NCBI GenBank assembly: GCA_945916025.1
Contig: CAMEGD010000080.1
Coordinates: 1 to 6,274, forward strand
Source of the DNA: an uncultured Clostridia bacterium
GTDB taxonomy: Bacteria > Bacillota > Clostridia > Tissierellales > Peptoniphilaceae
Direction: 5' to 3'
DNA length: 6,274 bases
Shown here piece after piece: positions 1-6,011 of this stretch. A program made the position numbers and the translations under genes. The notes under the pieces are model-generated. The model did no database searches. It was not told where the DNA came from and saw only the letters and a list, made by a program, of their open reading frames with translations. Within the stretch, counting starts at the first letter, position 1, and every line of letters starts with the position of its first letter.

Positions 1-55
1 AAGACATCGCCCTTTCACGGCGGTATCCCGGGTTCGAGTCCCGGTGGGGTCACCA
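1..55 (+). tRNA. tRNA-Glu (TTC), 5' end cut off by the window edge
   Basis: The visible part starts in the D-arm region. The anticodon stem CGCC/GGCG encloses the loop CTTTCAC, giving anticodon TTC (Glu). The T-arm follows (CCGGG-TTCGAGT-CCCGG), then the 3' acceptor strand TGGGGTC, discriminator A and an encoded CCA at 53-55. The 5' acceptor strand and most of the D-arm lie outside the window. It is the first visible member of a six-tRNA cluster read in one direction. Confidence 0.93.
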
Positions 56-67
56 AAAAAATAATAC

Positions 68-143
68 GGGAGTATAGCTCAGCTGGGAGAGCGCCTGCCT
101 TACAAGCAGGATGTCATAGGTTCAAGTCCTATTACTCCCACCA
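68..143 (+). tRNA. tRNA-Val (TAC)
   Basis: This is a complete 76-base cloverleaf. The acceptor GGGAGTA pairs with TACTCCC, and the D-arm is AGCTCAGCTGGGAGAGC. The anticodon stem CCTGC/GCAGG encloses loop CTTACAA with anticodon TAC at 101-103. The T-loop is TTCAAGT, the discriminator is A and CCA is encoded at 141-143. Only 12 bases separate it from tRNA-Glu, with no terminator between them, so the two are probably processed from one transcript. Confidence 0.97.
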
Positions 144-165
144 TTTATTGAATGGTATATTTTTT

Positions 166-242
166 GGCCTGGTAGTTCAGTTGGTTAGAATGCCAGCCTG
201 TCACGCTGGAGGTCGTCGGTTCGAGCCCGATCCAGGTCGCCA
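166..242 (+). tRNA. tRNA-Asp (GTC)
   Basis: This is a complete 77-base cloverleaf. The acceptor GGCCTGG pairs with CCAGGTC, including a G-T pair. The anticodon stem CCAGC/GCTGG encloses loop CTGTCAC with anticodon GTC at 200-202. The discriminator is G, as expected for Asp, and CCA is encoded at 240-242. It lies 22 bases after tRNA-Val. Confidence 0.97.
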
Positions 243-266
243 ATTATATTTAAACAAACAAAACAT

Positions 267-342
<76 letters not shown>

Positions 343-389
343 AGTATTTTTTAAAAGAAATTCAATTTAATAGCATTTAATAATTTTAA

Positions 390-464
390 GCGGAAATGGC
401 TCAGTGGTAGAGCATCGCCTTGCCAAGGCGAGGGTCGCGAGTTCGAATCTCGTTTTCCGCTCCA
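390..464 (+). tRNA. tRNA-Gly (GCC)
   Basis: This is a complete 75-base cloverleaf. The acceptor GCGGAAA pairs with TTTCCGC. The anticodon stem TCGCC/GGCGA encloses loop TTGCCAA with anticodon GCC at 422-424. The discriminator is T and CCA is encoded at 462-464. The 47-base AT-rich spacer before it is the longest in the cluster and contains no hairpin terminator that I can see. Confidence 0.97.
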
Positions 465-489
465 TTTTTTTATTTAGAAACATAAATAT

Positions 490-566
490 GCACTCTTAGC
501 TCAGCTGGATAGAGCGTCTGGCTACGGACCAGAAGGTCGGGGGTTCGAATCCTCTAGGGTGTGCCA
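490..566 (+). tRNA. tRNA-Arg (ACG)
   Basis: This is a complete 77-base cloverleaf. The acceptor GCACTCT pairs with AGGGTGT, with G-T pairs at the first and fifth positions. The anticodon stem TCTGG/CCAGA encloses loop CTACGGA with anticodon ACG at 524-526. Its first base would normally be edited to inosine by TadA so that it reads CGU, CGC and CGA codons. The discriminator is G and CCA is encoded at 564-566. It is the last tRNA before the terminator. Confidence 0.96.
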
Positions 567-570
567 TATT

Positions 571-599
571 AAAAAACGGCTAGAAATAGCCGTTTTTTT
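571..599. terminator. Bidirectional intrinsic terminator ending the tRNA cluster and the opposing unit
   Basis: A perfect 12-bp inverted repeat has arms at 571-582 and 587-598, a GC-containing core ACGGCTA/TAGCCGT and a GAAA loop. An A tract on the left and a T tract on the right give a U-rich end in either direction. It sits 4 bases after tRNA-Arg. On the - strand, the stop codon of the small gene (598-600) lies in its outer base, so that gene ends inside its own terminator. Confidence 0.93.
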
Positions 600-939
600 A
601 ATTTACATGTTTTCTTAGAAGTTCTATATAAAGGATATCATTTTCTGTATGAATACTTACATTGTCTATTAGATAAGAAACGTATTTAATAGCATCGACT
701 TCTCCAATTCCCAAGAGCTCATCATAATAATCATCGTATTCTAATGCTCTAGAGGCTTTTAAATCATTCTTTAGCTTTGATATGTCCATATCTGAATTTT
801 TAATATTGCCCCTCATCCACATAATTGTCTTATTTTCTAAGACCCTAAGTTCAAATCCAATTTCTCTAACCCTATATTCAAAAAACACATCTATTATTTG
901 ATTACATATTTTTTTTGCCTTGTCTCTTTCTCTGTTCAT
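598..939 (-). CDS. Small hypothetical protein (113 aa) coupled to the DUF1576 gene
   Basis: I do not recognise this family. The start chosen is the ATG at 939. It is preceded by AAAGGA (949-954) at 9 bases, with a second AAGG closer in. The open frame extends to a TTG at 969, but that codon has no Shine-Dalgarno sequence. From the ATG the protein is 113 residues and soluble-looking, with no signal peptide or membrane segment. By eye it has an N-terminal charged helix (MNRERDKAKK...), two strands around GFELRVLE and TIMWMRG, an acidic Tyr-rich helical middle (EYDDYYDELLG) and a C-terminal helix-strand part ending IELLRKHVN. Its first 38 bases overlap the end of the DUF1576 gene in another frame, so translation is probably coupled and the two proteins may act together. 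It ends inside a bidirectional terminator. Function is unknown; a cytoplasmic partner or regulator of the membrane protein is inference. Confidence 0.8.
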   Translation of the reverse strand: MNRERDKAKKICNQIIDVFFEYRVREIGFELRVLENKTIMWMRGNIKNSDMDISKLKNDLKASRALEYDDYYDELLGIGEVDAIKYVSYLIDNVSIHTENDILYIELLRKHVN

Positions 940-2179
940 TTTCCTTTTTCCTTTCTTCGAATAATTCAAATAATGGTATCAAAATTCCAGCTGTAAAACC
1001 TCCTGCAAGACCGTTGTTATATAGGTTCATACCACCATGGACAAAGCCAATGTTACTAGAAATACCCTTGTGAACAAAGCCTGCTAAGAGTCCAGCAAAT
1101 ATACCAAATTTACCTGATATAGGTGCTAGAGTAGTACCAAAAAGGGCTATTAAAATAGCTTCGGTGGACTTAAAATCATACTTGTTGATTAAACTAGTTA
1201 AATAGACTCCAAGAATAATTGGAATGACATTCTTAGGATGCTTACCAAAGGCACCAAAGGCCACAATTGTTAGAATACCTCCCAATACTGGCCCATTAAA
1301 CTGGCCACCAATGACCTTTACATATAAGGTAGATATAATTCCTAACCAGGACATATTAATAATTACTAAGCCCTTGTGGTTTTCCAAAGTAAAGTCTGAT
1401 ACCAACTGACCACTGGAAGACAAAATATTATTGTAGCCCTTTAGACCCTTATTTGAATAAAGACCATATATTAGTAATATGACAAAAAACACCAAGGTAC
1501 TAATAAATACTATGGAGTCATCTCCCTCATATACATATCTTACAGTGTCAACTTGGTAGTTAAACATTCTTAGTATACCAGCAACACCAAGTCCAATAAT
1601 ACCAAGGGTAAAACCAACGTTATAAAGATTGTAGCCTTTATGAAAGTTAAGCATACTAGTAGATAGGGGAGTAATTATAAATCCTATAATTATTCCAGCT
1701 ACAAGAGAAAGTAAAATAGAAAAATATAAATTAAGCCCCATTCCAAACATAAAGAAACTAACTGCAGGGGATATGCCAGTGGCAAAACAAGCAATATGCA
1801 TTAGGTTTGCAAGGTTTAGTCCTTGAAAACGAGTATATAGATAGACACCTAACATTAATGGTAGGGAATTAATTAGGTTTTTTCCAAAAAAAGCAAAGCC
1901 AGCAACAGTAAAGAGACCAGCAATCAAGGCTCCCGAAAGTCTAGCCTTGGCTCTTTTAGCAATTAATAAAGTAATAAAGAGAACTAGACCACTATTAAAA
2001 TAGGCTGCACCAGGGCCACCAATTTCCATATAATCTGAAATCAAAACACTAGGAGAGATATTTATTTTGATAAGTCCATCTATAAGAGCATATCCTGGCT
2101 GGAGAAAATATCCAAACACCATCATTAATACACTTATGAAAAAAATTCCCCTATAGTAAAAATCTGAAGATCGAATCAT
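902..2179 (-). CDS. DUF1576 family multi-pass membrane protein
   Basis: The protein has 425 residues and is very hydrophobic, with roughly ten or more membrane segments and a charged Lys/Arg-rich C-terminal tail (about residues 408-425) that is probably cytoplasmic. It fits the DUF1576 family, whose function is not established to my knowledge; a transporter or channel role is inference. It shows an internal two-fold repeat. FGKN..NSLPLMLGVYL near residue 98 is echoed by FGKHPKNVIPIILGVYL near 311. HKGYNLYNVGFTLGI near 180 is echoed by HGGMNLYNNGLAGGF near 381. LISDYMEIGG near 46 has a weaker match, LVSDFTLEN, near 259. The start chosen is the ATG at 2179, 8 bases after a strong AAAGGAGG (2188-2195). 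A TTG immediately before it at 2182 is also possible and would add one residue. The gene is first in a two-gene unit with the small protein at 598-939. Confidence 0.9.
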   Translation of the reverse strand: MIRSSDFYYRGIFFISVLMMVFGYFLQPGYALIDGLIKINISPSVLISDYMEIGGPGAAYFNSGLVLFITLLIAKRAKARLSGALIAGLFTVAGFAFFGKNLINSLPLMLGVYLYTRFQGLNLANLMHIACFATGISPAVSFFMFGMGLNLYFSILLSLVAGIIIGFIITPLSTSMLNFHKGYNLYNVGFTLGIIGLGVAGILRMFNYQVDTVRYVYEGDDSIVFISTLVFFVILLIYGLYSNKGLKGYNNILSSSGQLVSDFTLENHKGLVIINMSWLGIISTLYVKVIGGQFNGPVLGGILTIVAFGAFGKHPKNVIPIILGVYLTSLINKYDFKSTEAILIALFGTTLAPISGKFGIFAGLLAGFVHKGISSNIGFVHGGMNLYNNGLAGGFTAGILIPLFELFEERKKENEQRKRQGKKNM

Positions 2180-2187
2180 CAATGTGG

Positions 2188-2195
2188 CCTCCTTT
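2188..2195 (-). promoter_or_regulatory. Ribosome binding site of the DUF1576 gene
   Basis: On the - strand this reads AAAGGAGG, a near-perfect anti-16S match. It lies 8 bases before the ATG at 2179 and 5 bases before the TTG at 2182. The spacing and codon type favour the ATG. Confidence 0.85.
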
Positions 2196-2215
2196 CAAAA
2201 TAGTATATACATAAT

Positions 2216-2224
2216 ATTATAACA
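2216..2224 (-). promoter_or_regulatory. Extended -10 promoter for the DUF1576 unit
   Basis: On the - strand this reads TGTTATAAT, which is a consensus TATAAT preceded by the TGn extension. No good -35 is found 16-18 bases upstream (TCTAAT at the 17-base spacing), which extended -10 promoters tolerate. The predicted transcription start near 2209 gives a leader of about 30 bases carrying the strong ribosome binding site. Confidence 0.6.
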
Positions 2225-2262
2225 AAAACTTTTTAATAATTAGAGGTGTATCTTTAATACTT

Positions 2263-2268
2263 TATAAT
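2263..2268 (+). promoter_or_regulatory. Possible -10 box for the radical SAM gene
   Basis: This is an exact TATAAT on the + strand. The best -35 at 16-base spacing is TAGAGG (2241-2246), which is poor. A start near 2275 would leave a leader of only about 7 bases to the TTG at 2282 or about 25 bases to the ATG at 2300, with no Shine-Dalgarno sequence in it. In such AT-rich DNA a chance match is quite possible. Confidence 0.35.
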
Positions 2269-2299
2269 AAATCTTATTTCCTTGTCACAAAACCAAATA

Positions 2300-3205
2300 A
2301 TGTCTCCTGCCTACGACATGGTGGATTTTGGGGATTATTTATATTGCAATATTGTCCATACATCTAGGTCATGTCCTTTTAAGTGTGATTTTTGTTACAA
2401 CTCATCAGGCAACCACCAATACATAAATAGAAATATTGAGGATGTCTTAAAGGATATAAAGACTCTTAATACTAACCATATAATGTTTATTGATGATAAT
2501 TTTATTGGAAATCCAAATTGGACTAGGGAATTTTTGTATAAAATAAAGGACATAAACCTAAAATACAATGCTGCAGTATCTACTAATATCCTTGATTATC
2601 CAGATATTTTAGACTTAATGGAAGAAACAGGTTGCAAATCTTTGTTTATTGGCTTTGAAAGTATAAATCCAAGGGCTATTGAAAGTGTAAACAAGGTCCA
2701 AAACAATACAAATAGATACGAAAAACTTGTAGATGAACTTCACAAAAGGGGAATTATGATAAATGGGTCCTTTGTCTTTGGCCTAGAAGGAGATACTAAA
2801 GAAACATTCAAGGCTACTTTAGATTGGATAGTAAAAGAAAAAATAGAAACTGTAACCTCCCATATCCTAACCCCTTATCCCGGGACAAAACTTTATAAGG
2901 ATATGATGTCCAAGGGATTAATAGATGATTCTAACCTATCCCATTATAATACATCGCATGTGGTATTTCAGCCAAAAAACATGACTAAGGATGACCTATA
3001 TAGGGGGTATCTGTGGATATACAAGGAAATTTATTCTTTTAAAAATATAATAAAGAGAATGCCTAAATCCTCCTTTCAGATTTTTCCATACTTGACATTT
3101 AATTTCTTGTATAGGAAGTTTGGCAAGGTAATTGATTTTTTTGCAGGTCTTATAGGATATAAGAATGTAGGAAAAATTGCCCAAAAGCTTTCAAAGTATC
3201 TATAA
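2300..3205 (+). CDS. Radical SAM protein, B12-rSAM type but lacking the B12-binding domain (possibly truncated)
   Basis: From the ATG at 2300 the protein has 301 residues. It begins PAYDMVDF, which matches the linker that normally follows the N-terminal cobalamin-binding Rossmann domain in B12-binding radical SAM proteins. The radical SAM core then looks whole. The 4Fe-4S motif CPFKCDFC has Cys25, Cys29 and Cys32, and further core motifs are FIDDNFIGN near 63-71, FIGFES near 116-121, FVFGLEGD near 148-155 and TPYPGTKLY near 191-199. The C-terminal 100 residues (HVVFQPKNMT, then an IYSFKNIIKRM-like stretch) resemble the DUF4070 region of the same enzymes. Full-length relatives are usually well over 400 residues. 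An in-frame TTG at 2282 would add six residues, and a stop at 2255 blocks any longer frame. Neither start has a Shine-Dalgarno sequence. It may be a short functional enzyme or a decaying remnant; the reaction and substrate are unknown. It is a single gene, divergent from DUF1576 and convergent with the methyltransferase operon. Confidence 0.78.
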   Translation: MSPAYDMVDFGDYLYCNIVHTSRSCPFKCDFCYNSSGNHQYINRNIEDVLKDIKTLNTNHIMFIDDNFIGNPNWTREFLYKIKDINLKYNAAVSTNILDYPDILDLMEETGCKSLFIGFESINPRAIESVNKVQNNTNRYEKLVDELHKRGIMINGSFVFGLEGDTKETFKATLDWIVKEKIETVTSHILTPYPGTKLYKDMMSKGLIDDSNLSHYNTSHVVFQPKNMTKDDLYRGYLWIYKEIYSFKNIIKRMPKSSFQIFPYLTFNFLYRKFGKVIDFFAGLIGYKNVGKIAQKLSKYL

Positions 3206-3236
3206 AAAATGAGATGAGCATTTTATTACTCATCTC
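3204..3236 (-). terminator. Intrinsic terminator of the methyltransferase operon
   Basis: Read on the - strand, the stem GAGATGAG/CTCATCTC (3229-3236 with 3211-3218) has a 10-base loop and is followed by A and then six T's (3204-3209). It lies about 50 bases after the stop of the UroD-family gene. The T tract includes two bases of the radical SAM stop codon on the other strand. On the + strand the hairpin has no T tract after it, so it would terminate the radical SAM transcript poorly. Confidence 0.82.
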
Positions 3237-3285
3237 TCAAGTCCCAATGTTTTGTTTAAAGGATACATATACTCAATGGGAAAAG

Positions 3286-4398
3286 TTATTTTATGCCTTC
3301 AGGGATTTTTCCCTTTATGGCACCTTTGCCATATTTTCTAACAGCATAGACATAGGCCTTTAAGTTTTCTAGTGGAGTTCCAAAGGGAACGTCACAACCT
3401 GAGCATACAATATAACCTTGCGGACTATCTCCAGCTTTTTCAATACAGGATTTAACATTTTCAATAACATCATCAACTGACCCTAGCCTAAGAATATCAA
3501 CAGGTGGAACATTTCCAATAATAAGCATCTTATCTCCAAGGACCCTTTTACATTCATTAAGATCTTCACAGTTATCAACTGAGAAGGCAAGAAGGGGCAG
3601 GTCCCTTAAGTGAGGCCAAATAGAGGCTGAGTGTCCACAAATATGAAGAATTGCCTTATTTCCTGTGATTTTGTAGATACCATTTATCATCTTTGTAATG
3701 GCTGGAAGTGAAAATTCCTCAAATTGTTTTGGTGATAAAATATCAGCACAAGTAACAGGATCTGCAATAGCCATTGTAGATGGTCCAAATTCTTCTGTCC
3801 AAGCTTTCACCCAACGCAAGTTGTTTTCCACAATAATATCCAATAGTTTTTTTACATTTTCTGGGTCTTTTCTTAAGTCTCTAAGAATTTTCTCAATAGG
3901 TCTTACAGCAGAGGCTACTGACATAGGTCCCTTTAATCCAGATGAAAATCCTATTTCTGGATGTTCTCTTTTTAGTCTTTTAGCCTTTTCCAGATGGGGG
4001 CTTAGAATGTAGTTGTCTTTAGGGTCTACATCTATTAATTTTTCCCAATCATAGCCGTCTTTTAGAATATGTTCTTTTACAAAGTCAATTCCATGTTCAG
4101 GATATTCAAGTTTTGAACCCATTGCTGCACCCATTTGGCGTAAAGTAAGGGAAAAACTGGCACCTGAAAGTCCAAATTCTTTTTCAGCTAATTTTATCAT
4201 TTTTACAAAAATATCAAAATCATCATAGTATTGTCTAATTGAATATCCACTAGCTTCAGTGAGAAGTTGGGGAACGTCAAATAAGTCGTAAGGAAGGTGG
4301 TCTACCTTTTCTCCAGATAAATATGCCGTCATTCTCTCTGAACTAGTCATTTCATCAGGGTATTTTTTAAACTCCTCCAATAATTCTTCTTTATTCAT
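3286..4398 (-). CDS. UroD/MtaA-family corrinoid-dependent methyltransferase, complete
   Basis: The protein has 370 residues and belongs to the uroporphyrinogen decarboxylase superfamily, cytoplasmic with no signal peptide. It carries the zinc motif of the MtaA/CmuA-type methyltransferases: His252-x-Cys254 in LHICGHS and Cys335 in VCSGCDVPFGTP. Other family stretches are IADPVTCADILSP (about 211-223), the VDN segment near 274-276 and IIGNVPP near 293-299. In the family the zinc binds and activates a thiol or the methyl group exchanged with a corrinoid cofactor. True HemE is unlikely because its N-terminal MRQAGR-type motif is absent from the expected place and the neighbours are not haem genes. 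The ATG at 4398 overlaps the preceding stop (TAATG), with AGAGGAGG (4403-4410) four bases away, so translation is probably coupled to the activator gene. It could be the methyltransferase I or II partner; the substrate cannot be read from the sequence. It is the last gene before the terminator. Confidence 0.9.
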   Translation of the reverse strand: MNKEELLEEFKKYPDEMTSSERMTAYLSGEKVDHLPYDLFDVPQLLTEASGYSIRQYYDDFDIFVKMIKLAEKEFGLSGASFSLTLRQMGAAMGSKLEYPEHGIDFVKEHILKDGYDWEKLIDVDPKDNYILSPHLEKAKRLKREHPEIGFSSGLKGPMSVASAVRPIEKILRDLRKDPENVKKLLDIIVENNLRWVKAWTEEFGPSTMAIADPVTCADILSPKQFEEFSLPAITKMINGIYKITGNKAILHICGHSASIWPHLRDLPLLAFSVDNCEDLNECKRVLGDKMLIIGNVPPVDILRLGSVDDVIENVKSCIEKAGDSPQGYIVCSGCDVPFGTPLENLKAYVYAVRKYGKGAIKGKIPEGIK

Positions 4399-6011
4399 TA
4401 TGCCTCCTCTGTTAAATTATCTATATCTAGTCCAACAGGATAATAAAGTGACTCTCTAAATAATTTTTCATAATCCTTGTAGACTGCTAGTTCTATATAA
4501 TCCATTTTTTCTGCAAGTTTTTCCATTTCATTTCTTATTTCCTTGTTTAAAAGAGCAATGTAGGCCCCAGACTTGGAAGTGTTACCTAAATATTCAATTT
4601 TCGAAAATACTGTTTCAGGTAGAATTCCAGTTCCAACAAGGGAAGTATTTGGAAGATGGGCCCCAAATTGGCCAGCTACTAGAATTTTGTCTAGGTCCTT
4701 CATTTCCAAATCAGAAACAGCCAGCAAAGTCATAAAGCCTGACAATATAGCTCCCTTTGAAAGCTGAACACTTCTAATATCTCCCTGGGTCATTATTATT
4801 CTTGGATTTTCGGAAATAATTATTTCACGTTTTCTATTAGTTTCACCTATATATTTTTGTCTGTAGTCATCTTCGGAAATAGCATCTTTTTTAATAATAG
4901 CACCGTTTTTTAAAATCATATTGTGTTTTATAAGTTCACGAATAGTAGCTAAAATTCCAGATCCACAGAGTCCAAAAGCCTCTACATCATCAATAACCTT
5001 TAGGTGGATTTCATTTTTAGTAATCTTTAAGTCTTCAATAGCTCCAGGTTCAGAACGCATTCCATAAGAAACATTCATCCCCTCAAGGGCAGGACCAGCG
5101 GCACAGGAACAGGAAACTAGCTTTCCATTTTTTGAAAGGACAATTTCTCCATTTGTTCCGATATCAATAAAGAGCACATTTCCCTGGAACTTGTTAAGTC
5201 CGGCCACATAGGCACCAGCAACTATATCAGAACCAATAAAGGCTGAAAGATTAGGTAGGGTTATAAGTCTAGTGTCTTTTCCAGCAGAAATTCCCACATC
5301 ACTTGCTAAAATATCCTTAAGGTCTGTAAAGGATGGTTTGTAAGGGAATTTTCCTAAGGATCTAGCATCTACTCCAAGAAGAAAATGGGCCATTGTAGTA
5401 TTTGCAGCTACTAGGATTTCCTTTATCTTTGTCTTATCAACCTTGAAAGAATTTATTCCTTCATTAATGGAGGCTACAATAAGGTCTTTAAGTTCCTTTA
5501 TTGCAATGTCGCCATTTTCAACTTGGTAAGTAATTCTAGTTAGGACGTCAGAACCATAAATATTTTGTGGATTTATCATAGATTCAGAGGCCAAAATTCT
5601 TCCATTTTCTAAATCTACTAGGTCCATGGCTACAGTTGTAGTTCCAATATCAATAGCAATGCCGTATCCAGTATTTTCTTTATCAATTTGAAAGTCAGGT
5701 AGGTAGCCACTTGTAAGAATCTTTCCCTTGACTGCTTTTTTTATTAAGTCGATTTCCAAATCTTCATCTAAAACCTTATCACAAGTAAGTCTAACTCCTT
5801 GGGATATTTCAGCTGAATTCAAGAACTTTTTATCAAGGTCGCTAATAAGAAAATTTTCGTTTCTTATTAGAATTTTACATTTTCCACAAGTCCCTTTTTT
5901 GTTACATGGACTTTCAACGAAAACCTTATGTTTTAAAAGGGCATCTAAGAGATTGGCCCCATTTTTTTCTTCAAAAATTTCTCCTGTAGAAGAAATCTTA
6001 ATCTTGGTCAT
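4398..6011 (-). CDS. RACo-like corrinoid activation protein (ferredoxin + ASKHA ATPase, DUF4445)
   Basis: From the ATG at 6011 the protein has 537 residues. The N-terminal 2Fe-2S ferredoxin domain (about 1-90) has Cys36, Cys42, Cys45 (PCNKKGTCGKC) and Cys77 (LTC). The rest is an actin/Hsp70-type ATPase fold of the DUF4445 family. Its phosphate loops are AIDIGTTTVA (about 119-128) and FIDIGTNGEI (about 281-290), followed by the LCGSGIL stretch near 348-354 and an adenosine-site-like VAGQFGAHL near 445-453. Members reduce inactive Co(II) cobamide on corrinoid proteins to Co(I), using ATP to drive uphill electron transfer. The chosen ATG has AAAGGAG (6019-6025) at 7 bases; the open frame also has a GTG at 6029 without a fitting site. 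It overlaps the upstream methyltransferase gene by 14 bases and the downstream one by 1, placing it centrally in the operon. The ATPase part begins about 30 residues after the ferredoxin domain, so the middle domain of the longer acetogen RACo seems to be absent. Confidence 0.93.
   Translation of the reverse strand: MTKIKISSTGEIFEEKNGANLLDALLKHKVFVESPCNKKGTCGKCKILIRNENFLISDLDKKFLNSAEISQGVRLTCDKVLDEDLEIDLIKKAVKGKILTSGYLPDFQIDKENTGYGIAIDIGTTTVAMDLVDLENGRILASESMINPQNIYGSDVLTRITYQVENGDIAIKELKDLIVASINEGINSFKVDKTKIKEILVAANTTMAHFLLGVDARSLGKFPYKPSFTDLKDILASDVGISAGKDTRLITLPNLSAFIGSDIVAGAYVAGLNKFQGNVLFIDIGTNGEIVLSKNGKLVSCSCAAGPALEGMNVSYGMRSEPGAIEDLKITKNEIHLKVIDDVEAFGLCGSGILATIRELIKHNMILKNGAIIKKDAISEDDYRQKYIGETNRKREIIISENPRIIMTQGDIRSVQLSKGAILSGFMTLLAVSDLEMKDLDKILVAGQFGAHLPNTSLVGTGILPETVFSKIEYLGNTSKSGAYIALLNKEIRNEMEKLAEKMDYIELAVYKDYEKLFRESLYYPVGLDIDNLTEEA

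Noticed and set aside
343..389. T run after tRNA-Thr as a possible terminator inside the tRNA cluster
   Set aside because: No hairpin precedes the T run; the spacer is simply AT-rich.
598..969. Longer form of the small protein starting at TTG 969 (123 residues)
   Set aside because: There is no Shine-Dalgarno sequence before the TTG, whereas the ATG at 939 has AAAGGA at suitable spacing.
1224..1409. Open frame on the + strand inside the DUF1576 gene
   Set aside because: It has no recognisable protein features and lies wholly opposite a well-supported membrane protein gene.
2996..3184. Open frame on the - strand opposite the radical SAM C-terminus
   Set aside because: It is a short frame with no ribosome binding evidence or recognisable domain.
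3241..3281. Inverted TCCCA ... TGGGA pair downstream of the methyltransferase gene
   Set aside because: It has only 5 paired bases with a long loop, and the real hairpin with a T tract is next to it.
3698..4012. Open frame on the + strand opposite the methyltransferase gene
   Set aside because: It is a low-complexity shadow of a conserved gene, with no family resemblance.
4573..4767. Open frame on the + strand opposite the activator gene
   Set aside because: It is a short antisense frame across conserved ATPase motifs with no independent support; the same applies to the frame at 5728-6036.
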